64,000 bases of DNA from Streptomyces sp. NBC_00775 (GTDB taxonomy: Bacteria > Actinomycetota > Actinomycetes > Streptomycetales > Streptomycetaceae): contig NZ_CP108938.1 of assembly GCF_036347135.1 (NCBI RefSeq), positions 7,936,001-8,000,000 on the forward strand, in the 5' to 3' direction. Below the pieces are notes generated by a model that had not been told where the DNA came from, made no database searches, and saw only the letters and a list, made by a program, of their open reading frames with translations. This document shows, in pieces, positions 37,717 to 47,467 of the stretch. The position numbers and the translations under genes were made by a program. Every line of letters starts with the position of its first letter. Positions within the stretch are counted from its first letter, which is position 1.

Positions 37717-37720
37717 GTGA
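37424..37720 (+). CDS. Possible 98-residue repeat ORF overlapping the ftsL start
   Basis: A GTG with a strong GGGGGAGGG site opens a 98-codon frame through the whole repeat array. It ends in TGA that overlaps the ftsL GTG (GTGA), the junction style used elsewhere in this cluster. The product (MSRKPKLAG..., then repeats like SGNQTHRAAVT) is basic and low-complexity, with no known domain. Its first nine residues resemble the FtsL N-terminus (STKPELRGR), so it may be a relic of a displaced ftsL start. If translated it could couple rsmH to ftsL. Whether it makes a stable protein is doubtful. Confidence 0.4.
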   Translation: MSRKPKLAGCRGLDVQTRGMLRVGNPNSPSPREWGSQTRSAAVTPGNQTHRAAVTSGNQTHRASVTSGSATRQGAVQSGNPSRRAAANSGSRTRREGV

Positions 37721-38295
37721 GCACGAAACCCGAACTCAGGGGACGGGCCGCCCGGCTCACGCGGCTGCTGCCGGCCGGTGCCGGACAGGCGGCCCGTACC
37801 CCCTTCGTCCTGTTGGTCGTCCTCCTGCTCGGCGGCGGCCTCATCGGACTCCTCGTGCTGAACTCCGCGCTCAGCGAAGGGTCGTTCCGCCTCGACGACC
37901 TGCAGAAGGACACCAAGAGCCTCACCGACGAGGAGCAGGCGCTCCAGCGGGACGTGGACGCCTACGCCGCCCCCGACGCCCTCCAGCGCCGCGCCCGCGA
38001 GCTGGGCATGGTCCCCGGCGGCGACCCGGCCTTCCTCAACCCCGACGGCACCGTCAAGGGCGTCCCGGGAGCCGCCGCCCAGGAGTCCTCCGCATGGACC
38101 CCTCTGGTCCTCGCGCCCGAGGCCCTCTCCGCCTCCCAGAGCCAGAGCCAGAGCCTGAGTCAGAGCCCGAGTCAGGGGCAGGCGCAGGGGCAGAGCCCGT
38201 CTCCGAGGTCCGCCACGCAGCCGTCCGTGGCCGCCGTTCCGGCGACTCAGGCCCCCACCCCGTCCACGCAGTCCTCCACAACCCCCGGCAGGTGA
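37717..38295 (+). CDS. ftsL: Cell division protein FtsL (septum formation initiator family)
   Basis: The 192-residue bitopic protein has a short basic cytoplasmic part, one transmembrane helix (about residues 29-51: TPFVLLVVLLLGGGLIGLLVLN) and a coiled coil (SFRLDDLQKDTKSLTDEEQALQRDVDAYAAPDALQRRARELGM). A Ser/Gln/Pro-rich extracytoplasmic tail follows. FtsL joins FtsQ and DivIC to activate FtsW-FtsI at the septum. The GTG at 37717 has GGGAGG upstream. The same frame is open further upstream through the repeats (from an ATG at 37522), which would add 65 residues of basic 11-residue repeats; this longer form cannot be excluded. Confidence 0.85.
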   Translation: MSTKPELRGRAARLTRLLPAGAGQAARTPFVLLVVLLLGGGLIGLLVLNSALSEGSFRLDDLQKDTKSLTDEEQALQRDVDAYAAPDALQRRARELGMVPGGDPAFLNPDGTVKGVPGAAAQESSAWTPLVLAPEALSASQSQSQSLSQSPSQGQAQGQSPSPRSATQPSVAAVPATQAPTPSTQSSTTPGR

Positions 38296-40268
38296 CGGAA
38301 GTGTCCGACAGGGAACCGCCGCGCCGCCATGTGCCCGGACCCGCCAGGCCCGTACGTCCCGGAAGCCAGCGGCGCCCGGGCCCCGGTGCCCGCCCCGCAC
38401 GCCGCCCGGGCGCACCCCGCCCGAGCGCACTCCGGCCGAACGGCCCGCGCGTCATCCGGCTCGGCAGCCCCCGGCCACGCCTGCGCATGGTCAGCCTCGC
38501 GCTGACCCTGGTGATGATCGCCTTCGTCGTACGGCTGCTCCAGGTACAGGCCGTGGACGCGAGCACCTACGCCGCCAAGGCCGAGCAGAACCGGTATGTC
38601 GGGCGCACGCTGGCCGCCGAGCGCGGCGGGATCACCGACCGCAACGGCGTCGAGCTGGCGACGAGCGTGGACGCGTACGACATCACGGCCGATCCGACGA
38701 TGTTCACGCAAAAGGCCACGACGGTGGCGGACGCCCCGGAGCAGGCCGCGGCGCTGCTCGCCCCGATCCTCGGCCAGGACACCGACACCGTCGCCAAGAA
38801 GCTGAGCGCGAAGAACACCCGCTACACCCTGCTCGCGCACCGCCAGACCCCCCAGGTCTGGAAGCAGATCAAGGACCTGAAGACCACGCTCGCGGCCAAG
38901 TCCCAGACCGACAAGACCACGGTGAACGTCCTCGCGGGCGTCCTCGCGGTCCCCGCCAGCAAGCGCGTGTATCCGAACGGCGATCTCGCCGCCGGGATAC
39001 TGGGCTGGGTCAACGCCGACGGCAAGGGCGGCGGCGGCATCGAGCAGCAGCTGAACAAGGAGCTCACGGGCAAGGACGGCAAGATCCGCTACGCCCAGTC
39101 CGGCGGCCGTCAGGTGCCGACCGTGGACTCCACCGAGACGCCCGCGGTGGCCGGCTCCGACGTCGAGCTGACCATCGACCGCGACATCCAGTGGGCCGCG
39201 CAGAACGCCATCACCGAGCAGGTGAAGAAGTCCAAGGCGGACCGCGGGTACGTGATAGTGCAGGACACCCGGACCGGCGAGATCCTCGCCATGGCCAACT
39301 CGCCCGGCTTCGACCCGAACGACCTCTCCCAGGCCGACCCGAACGCCCTGCACGACTGGGCCATCGAAGACGCGTACGAGCCCGGCTCCACCGCCAAGCT
39401 GATGTCGATGGCCGCCGTCCTGGAGGAGAACGCGGCCACGCCCGACACGCATGTCGTCGTGCCCAACCGGCTGCACCGCGGCGACCGGCTCTTCCAGGAC
39501 GACGTCGACCACAAGACCTGGTACCTGACGCTCAACGGCGTGCTCGCCAAGTCCAGCAACATCGGCACCATCCTGGCGACCGGCCAGCTCGGCAAGACGC
39601 AGAAGGAGGCCAACCAGGTCCTCTACTCGTATCTGCGCAAGTTCGGCATCGGCAGCCACACCGGGCTCGGCCTCCCCGGCGAGACGGCGGGCATCCTCGC
39701 GTCCCCCGACACCTGGTCCACCTCGCAGCAGTACACGATTCCTTTCGGCCAAGGCGTGTCGATCAACGCGCTGCAGGCGGCCTCCGTCTACTCCACGATC
39801 GCCAACGGCGGCGTACGCATCGAGCCGACGCTGGTGCGCGGCTCGAAGGGGGCCGACGGCCGCTTCACCCCCGCCGCCCAGCCCAAGAAGACCAGGGTCG
39901 TGAGCGAGAAGACGGCGAAGACCCTCGCCCAGATGCTGGAGTCCGTCGTGGACGACGAGCAGGGCACCGGCGCCAAGGCGCGTATCCCCGGCTACCGAGT
40001 CGCGGGCAAGACGGGTACGGCCAACCGCGTGGATCCGGCCACCGGCAAGTACAAGGGCTACACGTCCTCGTTCGCCGGTTTCGCACCCGCGGACAACCCG
40101 AGGATCACCGTCTACTGCGCGATCCAGAACGCCACCAAGGGCAGCTACTTCGGCGGCCAGACCTGCGGGCCCATCTACAAGCAGGTCATGGAGTTCGCCC
40201 TGAAGACCCTCCAGATCCCGCCCACCGGGGCCCAGGCCGCCAGACTGCCCGTCACCTTCACCCCGTGA
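38292..40268 (+). CDS. ftsI: Septal peptidoglycan transpeptidase FtsI (PBP3-type)
   Basis: The 658-residue class B penicillin-binding protein has a long Pro/Arg-rich cytoplasmic N-terminus, one transmembrane helix (about 66-86), a PBP dimer domain (AERGGITDRNGVELA...) and the transpeptidase domain. Catalytic motifs are SxxK at Ser366-Lys369 (GSTAK), SxN at 421-423 (SSN) and KTG at 573-575 (GKTGTAN). It cross-links septal peptidoglycan together with FtsW. The GTG at 38292 overlaps the ftsL stop by 4 nt; a GTG three codons later is an alternative. Two Cys near the C-terminus (TVYCAIQN, GQTCGP) may form a disulfide. Confidence 0.95.
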   Translation: MTEVSDREPPRRHVPGPARPVRPGSQRRPGPGARPARRPGAPRPSALRPNGPRVIRLGSPRPRLRMVSLALTLVMIAFVVRLLQVQAVDASTYAAKAEQNRYVGRTLAAERGGITDRNGVELATSVDAYDITADPTMFTQKATTVADAPEQAAALLAPILGQDTDTVAKKLSAKNTRYTLLAHRQTPQVWKQIKDLKTTLAAKSQTDKTTVNVLAGVLAVPASKRVYPNGDLAAGILGWVNADGKGGGGIEQQLNKELTGKDGKIRYAQSGGRQVPTVDSTETPAVAGSDVELTIDRDIQWAAQNAITEQVKKSKADRGYVIVQDTRTGEILAMANSPGFDPNDLSQADPNALHDWAIEDAYEPGSTAKLMSMAAVLEENAATPDTHVVVPNRLHRGDRLFQDDVDHKTWYLTLNGVLAKSSNIGTILATGQLGKTQKEANQVLYSYLRKFGIGSHTGLGLPGETAGILASPDTWSTSQQYTIPFGQGVSINALQAASVYSTIANGGVRIEPTLVRGSKGADGRFTPAAQPKKTRVVSEKTAKTLAQMLESVVDDEQGTGAKARIPGYRVAGKTGTANRVDPATGKYKGYTSSFAGFAPADNPRITVYCAIQNATKGSYFGGQTCGPIYKQVMEFALKTLQIPPTGAQAARLPVTFTP

Positions 40269-40325
40269 TCCACTGCGACCGCACGCCCTGATCAGCCCGC
40301 ACGTACAACGGACCAGGAACAGCTC

Positions 40326-41981
40326 GTGACAACGATCACCCCGGCCCCCGGGAACCAGCCCCCGCCCAGCCCCTCACTTCGCTCCGGCGGGGGTGCGCCC
40401 GGTACGCTCACCGCCGTGCCACACGCTGATCAGTCCCAAACCACCCAGAAGGGCGTTCCTGTGACATATCCGGGACCGCCGCGACCGGTTCACGTCTCCG
40501 CCACACCCCTCGCGGAGCTGGCCGATCAGCTGGGAGCCACCGCCCCGGCGTCGATCGCGGAGGTCACGGGCATCACCCATGACTCGCGGGCCGTGCGCCC
40601 CGGCGACCTGTACGCCGCGCTGCCCGGCGCCCGCCTGCACGGCGCCGACTTCGTGACCCAGGCGGCCGGCCTCGGTGCCGTCGCCGTCCTGACCGACCCG
40701 ACCGGCGCCGAGCGCGCCGCGGCCACCGGTCTGCCGGTCCTCGTCGTCGACGACCCGCGCGGCCGGATGGGCGAGCTGGCGGCCACGATCTACGGCCGCC
40801 CCGGGCGCGACCTGCTCCAGATCGGCATCACCGGAACCTCCGGCAAGACCACGACGGCGTACCTCGTCGAGGGCGGTCTGAAGACGGTCCGTTCCACCGG
40901 TCTGATCGGTACGGTCGAGATGCGGATCGGCGACGAGCGGATCAAGTCGGAGCGCACCACCCCCGAAGCCACCGACCTCCAGGCGCTGTTCGCGGTCATG
41001 CGCGAGCGCGGCGTCGAGGCGGTCGCGATGGAGGTCTCCAGCCATGCGCTGGTCCTCGGCCGGGTCGACGGCTGCGTCTTCGACATCGCCGTCTTCAACA
41101 ACCTCAGCCCGGAACACATGGAGTTCCACTCCGACATGGAGGACTACTTCCGGGCCAAGGCGCAACTGTTCACACCGCACCGCAGCAAACTCGGCGTCAT
41201 CAACCTCGACGACGAGTACGGCCGCAGGCTCGCCAAGGAAGCCGGCGTCCCGGTCGTCACCTTCTCCGCCGAGGGCCACCCCGACGCCGACTGGCGTGCC
41301 GAGGACGTCGAAGTCGGCCCCATGGACTCGACGTTCACCGCGGTCGGCCCCAAGGACGAGCGGATCACCGCCAGGTCGCCGCTCGCGGGCCCCTTCAACG
41401 TGGCGAACACGCTCGCCGCGATCGTCGCCCTCGCCGCCGCCGGACTCGACCCGCAGACGGCCGCCGATGGCATCGCCGCCGTGCCGGGCGTCCCGGGCCG
41501 CCTGGAGCGCGTGGACGCGGGCCAGCCCTACCTCGCCGTCGTCGACTACGCCCACAAGACGGACGCCGTCGAATCGGTCCTGCGCGCCCTGCGCAAGGTG
41601 ACGAGCGGCCGCCTGCACGTCGTGCTCGGCTGCGGCGGCGACCGGGACAAGACCAAGCGGATGCCGATGGGCGCCGCCGTGGCCCGGCTCGCCGACACCG
41701 CCGTACTGACCTCCGACAACCCCCGCTCCGAGGACCCCCTCGCGATCCTCGCAACCATGCTCGCGGGCGCGGCGTCCGTGCCGGTACACGAGCGTGGCGA
41801 GGTCCAGGTCTTCGAGGACCGGGCCGCCGCCATCGCCGCCGTCGTCGCCCGCGCCGAGCCGGGCGACACCGTGCTGGTCGCGGGCAAGGGCCACGAGCAG
41901 GGCCAGGACATCGCCGGGGTGGTGCGTCCCTTCGACGACCGCCAGGTGCTTCGCGAAGCTATCCAGAAGACCCAGGGATGA
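40326..41981 (+). CDS. murE: UDP-MurNAc-tripeptide ligase MurE (diaminopimelate-adding)
   Basis: The 551-residue ATP-dependent cytoplasmic ligase adds the third stem-peptide residue. The ATP loop is ITGTSGKTTT, the carbamylated-Lys region FRAKAQLF, and the SDNPRSEDP motif (DNPR) marks diaminopimelate specificity; streptomycetes use the LL isomer. An N-terminal extension of about 45 Pro/Gly-rich residues precedes the fold if the GTG at 40326 is used. A later GTG at VTYPGPPRPVH, with TTCCTGTGA context, is an alternative start. The gap from ftsI is 57 bp. Confidence 0.95.
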   Translation: MTTITPAPGNQPPPSPSLRSGGGAPGTLTAVPHADQSQTTQKGVPVTYPGPPRPVHVSATPLAELADQLGATAPASIAEVTGITHDSRAVRPGDLYAALPGARLHGADFVTQAAGLGAVAVLTDPTGAERAAATGLPVLVVDDPRGRMGELAATIYGRPGRDLLQIGITGTSGKTTTAYLVEGGLKTVRSTGLIGTVEMRIGDERIKSERTTPEATDLQALFAVMRERGVEAVAMEVSSHALVLGRVDGCVFDIAVFNNLSPEHMEFHSDMEDYFRAKAQLFTPHRSKLGVINLDDEYGRRLAKEAGVPVVTFSAEGHPDADWRAEDVEVGPMDSTFTAVGPKDERITARSPLAGPFNVANTLAAIVALAAAGLDPQTAADGIAAVPGVPGRLERVDAGQPYLAVVDYAHKTDAVESVLRALRKVTSGRLHVVLGCGGDRDKTKRMPMGAAVARLADTAVLTSDNPRSEDPLAILATMLAGAASVPVHERGEVQVFEDRAAAIAAVVARAEPGDTVLVAGKGHEQGQDIAGVVRPFDDRQVLREAIQKTQG

Positions 41982-41985
41982 ACTT

Positions 41986-43407
41986 GTGATCGCCCTCTCT
42001 CTCGCCGAGATCGCAGCAGTCGTCGGCGGGCAGACGTATGACATACCGGATCCGTCGGTACAAGTCACCGGACCGGTCGTCAGAGACTCCCGTGAGGTGG
42101 AGTCCGGCAGTCTCTTCGTCGCCTTCGTGGGCGAGCGTGTGGACGGCCACGACTACGCCGAGGCGGTGATCGAGGCGGGCGCGGTCGCCGTACTGGCGTC
42201 GCGCCCTGTCGGCGTGCCCGCGATCGTCGTCGCGGACGTACAGACGGCTCTCGGCGCCCTCGCCCGTCATGTCGTCGAACGGCTCGGCGCGACCCTCGTG
42301 GCCCTCACCGGCTCCGCGGGCAAGACCAGCACCAAGGACCTGATCGCGCAGGTGCTGCGCAGCAAGGCGCCGACCGTGTTCACGCCCGGATCGTTGAACA
42401 ATGAGATCGGGCTGCCGCTCACCGCGCTCAGCGCCACCGAGGAGACGAAGTTCCTCGTGCTGGAGATGGGCGCCCGCGGCCTCGGCCACATCAGCTACCT
42501 CACGGATCTGACGCCCCCGAAGATCGGCCTCGTCCTCAACGTCGGCACCGCCCACATCGGCGAGTTCGGCGGCCGCGAACAGATCGCGCGAGCAAAGGGC
42601 GAGCTCGTCGAGAGCCTCCCGGAGGACGGCGCCGCGGTCCTCAACGCCGACGATCCCCTCGTACGCGCCATGGCATCTCGTACCAAGGCGCGCGTGATCC
42701 TCTTCGGAGAGTCCGACGAAGCGGACGTACGCGCCGAGAACGTCCGTCTCACGGAGAGTGGACAGCCCGCCTTCAGCCTTCGCACACCCTCCGGGTGCAG
42801 TGACGTGACCATGCGCCTGTACGGTGAGCACCACGTGTCGAACGCGCTCGCCGCGGCCGCCGTCGCCCATGAGCTGGGCATGTCCGCAGACGAGATCGCC
42901 CGCGCGCTCTCCGAGGCGGGCTCCCTCTCCCGCTGGCGGATGGAGGTCACTGAGCGCCCGGACGGCGTGACAGTCGTCAACGACGCCTACAACGCGAACC
43001 CCGAGTCCATGCGAGCCGCCCTGCGCGCGCTCGCGGCAATGGGCAAAGCCTCACAGGCACAAGGGGGCCGTACGTGGGCGGTGCTCGGTCAGATGGCCGA
43101 GCTCGGGGACGAGGCGCTCGCCGAGCACGACGCGGTCGGACGGCTCGCCGTCCGGCTCAACGTCAGCAAGCTCGTCGCGGTCGGGGGCAGGGAAGCGTCC
43201 TGGCTGCAACTGGGCGCATATAACGAGGGTTCGTGGGGTGAGGAGTCGGTGCACGTGTCCGACGCACAGGCGGCTGTCGACCTGTTGCGCAGTGAACTGC
43301 GCCCGGGGGACGTCGTACTCGTGAAGGCGTCCAGGTCGGTCGGGCTCGAACGGGTGGCCCTGGCGCTGCTCGACAGCGGTGTTGAGGGTGAGGTTTCCGC
43401 CCGATGA
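41986..43407 (+). CDS. murF: UDP-MurNAc-tripeptide:D-Ala-D-Ala ligase MurF
   Basis: The 473-residue cytoplasmic ligase adds D-Ala-D-Ala to complete the pentapeptide. The ATP loop is [11 protein letters not shown], followed by [48 protein letters not shown] and [13 protein letters not shown], all MurF signatures. The GTG at 41986 lies 4 nt after the murE stop. It overlaps mraY by 4 nt. Confidence 0.95.
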   Translation: MIALSLAEIAAVVGGQTYDIPDPSVQVTGPVVRDSREVESGSLFVAFVGERVDGHDYAEAVIEAGAVAVLASRPVGVPAIVVADVQTALGALARHVVERLGATLVALTGSAGKTSTKDLIAQVLRSKAPTVFTPGSLNNEIGLPLTALSATEETKFLVLEMGARGLGHISYLTDLTPPKIGLVLNVGTAHIGEFGGREQIARAKGELVESLPEDGAAVLNADDPLVRAMASRTKARVILFGESDEADVRAENVRLTESGQPAFSLRTPSGCSDVTMRLYGEHHVSNALAAAAVAHELGMSADEIARALSEAGSLSRWRMEVTERPDGVTVVNDAYNANPESMRAALRALAAMGKASQAQGGRTWAVLGQMAELGDEALAEHDAVGRLAVRLNVSKLVAVGGREASWLQLGAYNEGSWGEESVHVSDAQAAVDLLRSELRPGDVVLVKASRSVGLERVALALLDSGVEGEVSAR

Positions 43408-44477
43408 TGAAGCAGATCCTGTTCGCAGGAGTCATTGGTCTGTTCCTGACCCTGGTCGGCACTCCGCTGCTGATCAAGCTGCTCGCCCGCAAGGGCTACG
43501 GTCAGTACATCCGTGACGACGGGCCGAAGGAGCACCACAGCAAGCGCGGTACGCCGACGATGGGTGGTATCGCCTTCATCCTGGCGACGATCATCGCGTA
43601 CTTCCTGTCCAAGGTGATCACGGGTTACGCGCCGACCTTCTCGGGTCTGCTGGTGCTCGGCCTGATGGCCGGCATGGGCCTGGTCGGCTTCCTGGACGAC
43701 TACATCAAGATCGTCAAGCGGCGCTCGCTCGGCCTGCGGGCCAAGGCGAAGATGGCCGGACAGCTGACCGTCGGTATCGCCTTCGCGGTCCTGGCCCTGC
43801 AGTTCGCCGACAACCGCAACAACACGCCGGCCTCCACGAAGCTCTCCTTCGTGCAGGACTTCGGCTGGTCCATCGGCCCGGTGCTCTTCGTCGTCTGGGC
43901 ACTGTTCATGATCCTCGCCATGTCGAACGGCGTGAACCTGACCGACGGTCTGGACGGCCTCGCCACCGGCGCCGCGACCATGGTGTTCGGTGCCTACACC
44001 TTCATCGGTGTCTGGCAGTTCCAGGAGTCCTGCGCCAACGCGCAGACCCTCACCAACCCGGCCGCCTGCTACGAGGTACGCGATCCACTCGACCTCGCGG
44101 TCGTCGCCTCCGCCCTGATGGGCGCCTGCTTCGGCTTCCTGTGGTGGAACACCTCGCCGGCCAAGATCTTCATGGGCGACACCGGTTCACTGGCCCTCGG
44201 CGGCGCGCTCGCCGGCCTCGCGATCTGCTCCCGCACGGAGCTGCTGGTCGCGCTCCTCGGCGGTCTCTTCGTCCTGATCACCATGTCGGTCGTCATCCAG
44301 GTCGGCTCGTTCCGGATGACCGGCAAGCGCGTCTTCCGTATGGCGCCACTTCAGCACCACTTCGAACTCAAGGGGTGGTCCGAAGTCCTTGTGGTGGTCC
44401 GCTTCTGGATCATTCAGGGCATGTGCGTCATCGTGGGTCTGGGGCTCTTCTACGCAGGATGGGCAGCCAAGAAGTGA
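43404..44477 (+). CDS. mraY: Phospho-MurNAc-pentapeptide transferase MraY
   Basis: The 357-residue polytopic enzyme (about ten helices) transfers phospho-MurNAc-pentapeptide to undecaprenyl phosphate, making lipid I. It has the family motifs [28 protein letters not shown] (Asp pair), [26 protein letters not shown] and [13 protein letters not shown] (HHH-type loop). It starts at the murF stop (ATGATGA). The cytosolic Asp residues bind Mg2+; nucleoside antibiotics such as muraymycin target this site. Confidence 0.97.
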   Translation: MMKQILFAGVIGLFLTLVGTPLLIKLLARKGYGQYIRDDGPKEHHSKRGTPTMGGIAFILATIIAYFLSKVITGYAPTFSGLLVLGLMAGMGLVGFLDDYIKIVKRRSLGLRAKAKMAGQLTVGIAFAVLALQFADNRNNTPASTKLSFVQDFGWSIGPVLFVVWALFMILAMSNGVNLTDGLDGLATGAATMVFGAYTFIGVWQFQESCANAQTLTNPAACYEVRDPLDLAVVASALMGACFGFLWWNTSPAKIFMGDTGSLALGGALAGLAICSRTELLVALLGGLFVLITMSVVIQVGSFRMTGKRVFRMAPLQHHFELKGWSEVLVVVRFWIIQGMCVIVGLGLFYAGWAAKK

Positions 44478-45886
44478 CCGACTGGCAGGGCAAGAACGTC
44501 ACCGTCGCCGGGCTCGGCGTCTCCGGAATCCCGGCGGCCAAGGTGCTGCACGGCCTCGGCGCGGTCGTCACGGTCGTCAACGACGGCGACGACGAGCGCT
44601 CCCGTGCGCAGGCCGCGGACCTGGAGGCGCTCGGCGTCACCGTGCGCCTCGGTGACGGCGCGACCCTGCCCGAGGGCACCGAGCTCATCGTCACCGCGCC
44701 CGGCTGGAAGCCGGACAAGCCGCTGTTCGCCGCGGCCGCCGAGGCAGGCGTCCCGGTCTGGGGCGACGTCGAGCTGGCCTGGCGGCTCAGGGGCCCCGAT
44801 GCGGCCCCCTGGCTCGCCGTCACCGGCACCAACGGCAAGACCACGACCGTCCAGATGCTCGCCTCGATCCTCAAGGCGGCGGGCCTGCGCACGGCGGCGG
44901 TCGGCAACATCGGCGTCTCACTGCTGGACGCGGTCCTCGGCGAGGAGACGTACGACGTCCTCGCCGTCGAACTCTCCAGCTACCAGCTGCACTGGGCGCC
45001 CTCACTGCGCGCGCACTCCGCGACCGTACTGAACCTGGCGCCCGACCATCTCGACTGGCACGGCTCGATGGAGGCGTACGCCGCCGACAAGGGCCGTATC
45101 TACGAAGGCAATCGGGTCGCCTGTGTCTACAACGTGGCCGACAAGGCCACCGAGGACCTGGTGCGCGAGGCGGACGTCGAGGAGGGCTGCCGGGCGGTCG
45201 GCTTCACGCTCGGCACTCCCGGGCCGTCTCAACTCGGCGTCGTGGAAGGCATCCTGGTCGACCGCGCCTTCGTGGAGGACCGGCACAAGAACGCCCAGGA
45301 GCTGGCGGAGGTCTCCGACGTCCGGCCGCCCGCCCCGCACAACATCGCCAACGCCCTTGCGGCGGCGGCCCTGGCGCGCGCCTTCGGGGTGCCTGCCCGG
45401 GCCGTACGCGACGGTCTGCGGGCCTTCCGGCCCGACGCCCACCGCATCGCGCACGTCGCAGATGTGGACGAAGTCGCGTACATCGACGACTCCAAGGCCA
45501 CCAACACGCATGCCGCGGAAGCCTCTTTGGCGGCCTACGAGTCGATCGTGTGGATCGCGGGCGGGCTCGCCAAGGGTGCGACCTTCGACGAGCTGGTCAC
45601 CAAGTCGGCAAAGCGACTTCGGGGTGTTGTCCTGATCGGCGCCGATCGCGCGCTGATCGGCGAAGCGCTCGCGCGACACGCCCCGGAGGTACCGGTCGTC
45701 GACCTCGACCGGACCGACACTGGGGCGATGCTCGCGGCGGTTCAGGAGGCGCGGGGGCTCGCTCACGCCGGTGACACGGTGCTGTTGGCTCCGGCCTGCG
45801 CCTCGATGGACATGTTCGCCAACTACAACAAGCGCGGTGACGCTTTCGCGGAGGCGGTTCGCGAGATCGGCGCCGTCGACGGCTGA
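44474..45886 (+). CDS. murD: UDP-MurNAc-L-Ala:D-Glu ligase MurD
   Basis: The 470-residue cytoplasmic ligase adds D-Glu to UDP-MurNAc-L-Ala. Motifs are [15 protein letters not shown] (N-terminal Rossmann fold), [14 protein letters not shown] (ATP loop), [47 protein letters not shown] and [20 protein letters not shown]. The GTG at 44474 overlaps the mraY stop by 4 nt; an in-frame ATG five codons upstream (MGSQE) is equally possible. After it comes a 210-bp gap holding a small ORF before ftsW. Confidence 0.95.
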   Translation: MTDWQGKNVTVAGLGVSGIPAAKVLHGLGAVVTVVNDGDDERSRAQAADLEALGVTVRLGDGATLPEGTELIVTAPGWKPDKPLFAAAAEAGVPVWGDVELAWRLRGPDAAPWLAVTGTNGKTTTVQMLASILKAAGLRTAAVGNIGVSLLDAVLGEETYDVLAVELSSYQLHWAPSLRAHSATVLNLAPDHLDWHGSMEAYAADKGRIYEGNRVACVYNVADKATEDLVREADVEEGCRAVGFTLGTPGPSQLGVVEGILVDRAFVEDRHKNAQELAEVSDVRPPAPHNIANALAAAALARAFGVPARAVRDGLRAFRPDAHRIAHVADVDEVAYIDDSKATNTHAAEASLAAYESIVWIAGGLAKGATFDELVTKSAKRLRGVVLIGADRALIGEALARHAPEVPVVDLDRTDTGAMLAAVQEARGLAHAGDTVLLAPACASMDMFANYNKRGDAFAEAVREIGAVDG

Positions 45887-45935
45887 CCCGGGTCCGCCTT
45901 GCCTGGCGGCGCCGGGCACACCTGGGAGGGAACGC

Positions 45936-46097
45936 GTGACACGGATGTGGCTGGGGTCCAAGCGTCCGACCGCCGGTGGCACGGCGCTGTACCAGCCCGT
46001 CCCTCCGCCGGCGCCTGAGCGGCCCGGGAGGACCGCAGGCGGGCCACCCTCCCTCAGCGGTAGCGGCACCGTCGGCCACGGCGGGCGGAGCCGCTGA
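45936..46097 (+). CDS. Possible small ORF between murD and ftsW
   Basis: The 53-codon ORF starts at GTG 45936 with an excellent GGGAGGGAA site 5 nt upstream and stops in TGATG, overlapping the ftsW ATG by one base. The product (MTRMWLGSKRPTAGG..., rich in Pro, Gly and Ser) has no membrane segment and no known domain. Its ribosome site is better than that of ftsW, so its translation may feed ribosomes into ftsW. A GACAC pentamer (45938-45942, the WhiA recognition core) overlaps its start, which fits the known WhiA/WhiB control of ftsW. It could also be only a translated leader. Confidence 0.5.
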   Translation: MTRMWLGSKRPTAGGTALYQPVPPPAPERPGRTAGGPPSLSGSGTVGHGGRSR

Positions 46098-47461
46098 TGG
46101 CCGGCAGCCGCACCGGCCGCCCCCCGGTCCAGCGGACCACGAGGCGGCCCGCTTCTCCCCGCCCCCCTCGCGACAACCCCGTACGCCTGCTCTACACGCG
46201 CGCCCGCAAGGCCTGGGACCGGCCGCTGACCGCGTACTACCTGATCCTCGGCGGCAGCCTGCTGATCACCGTGCTCGGGCTGGTGATGGTGTACTCGGCG
46301 TCGCAGATCACGGCGCTCCAGCTGTCGCTGCCCGGGTCGTACTTCTTCCGCAAGCAGTTCCTGGCCGCCTCGATCGGCGGCGTGCTGCTGCTCGTCGCCT
46401 CGCGGATGCCGGTGAAGCTGCACCGGGCGCTGGCGTACCCGATGCTGGCCGGATCGGTCTTCCTGATGATCCTGGTGCAGGTGCCCGGGATAGGAGTCGC
46501 GATCAACGGCAACCAGAACTGGATCTCCCTAGGCGGCTCCTTTCAGATCCAGCCGAGCGAGTTCGGCAAGCTCGCCCTGGTGCTGTGGGGCGCCGACCTG
46601 ATCGCGCGCAAGGAGGACAAGCGGCTGCTCACGCAGTGGAAGCACATGCTGGTGCCGCTGGTCCCGGTGACGTTCATGCTGCTCGGGCTGATCATGATCG
46701 GCGGCGACATGGGAACGGCGATCATCCTCACCGCGATCCTGTTCGGGCTGCTGTGGCTGGCGGGCGCTCCGACCCGGCTGTTCGTGGGCGTGCTGTCGAT
46801 CGCGGCCACCCTCGGTGTGATCCTCATCAAGACCAGCCCGAACCGTATGGCCCGGTTCTCCTGCATCGGCGCCACCGAACCCGGCACGGGCGCCACCTCG
46901 TGCTGGCAGGCCGTGCACGGTATCTACGCGCTCGCCTCCGGCGGGCTGTTCGGTTCCGGACTCGGTGCGAGTGTGGAGAAATGGGGCCAACTGCCCGAAG
47001 CCCACACCGACTTCATCTTCGCCGTCACCGGTGAGGAACTGGGCCTCGCGGGGACGCTGTCGGTGCTCGCCCTCTTCGCGGCTCTAGGCTATGCGGGTAT
47101 CCGCGTGGCCGGACGCACGGAGGACCCCTTCGTGAGGTATGCCGCGGGAGGCGTGACCACCTGGATCACGGCCCAGGCCGTGATCAACATCGGTGCGGTG
47201 CTCGGTCTGCTGCCGATCGCCGGTGTCCCGCTCCCGCTGTTCTCCTACGGGGGTTCCGCCCTGCTGCCGACCATGTTCGCCATCGGGCTGCTGATCGCCT
47301 TCGCACGCGACGACCCCGCTGCGCGGGCGGCGCTCGCGTTGCGGCAACCTCGCTTTGGCAGAAAGCGGGCTGCGGTGAGAGGCTCCGCGGGGGCCGCGGG
47401 GCCTCGGAGATGGAACACGATGCGACGGCGCGCCGCGGCGCGTTCGTCCGGAGAGCGGTGA
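46097..47461 (+). CDS. ftsW: Lipid II polymerase FtsW (SEDS family)
   Basis: The 454-residue protein has about ten transmembrane helices after a basic N-terminus. It carries SEDS landmarks GNQNWISLGGSFQIQPSEFGKLALVLW, IMIGGDMGTAIIL, the catalytic-region SGGLFGSGLGASVEKWGQLPEAHTDFIFAVTGEELGL and LPLFSYGGSALLPTMFAIG. It polymerises lipid II at the septum with FtsI. The C-terminus is Arg/Ala-rich and cytoplasmic. It starts within the stop codon of the small upstream ORF, so translation is probably coupled to it. murG follows after 6 nt. Confidence 0.96.
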   Translation: MAGSRTGRPPVQRTTRRPASPRPPRDNPVRLLYTRARKAWDRPLTAYYLILGGSLLITVLGLVMVYSASQITALQLSLPGSYFFRKQFLAASIGGVLLLVASRMPVKLHRALAYPMLAGSVFLMILVQVPGIGVAINGNQNWISLGGSFQIQPSEFGKLALVLWGADLIARKEDKRLLTQWKHMLVPLVPVTFMLLGLIMIGGDMGTAIILTAILFGLLWLAGAPTRLFVGVLSIAATLGVILIKTSPNRMARFSCIGATEPGTGATSCWQAVHGIYALASGGLFGSGLGASVEKWGQLPEAHTDFIFAVTGEELGLAGTLSVLALFAALGYAGIRVAGRTEDPFVRYAAGGVTTWITAQAVINIGAVLGLLPIAGVPLPLFSYGGSALLPTMFAIGLLIAFARDDPAARAALALRQPRFGRKRAAVRGSAGAAGPRRWNTMRRRAAARSSGER

Positions 47462-47467
47462 ATTTCG

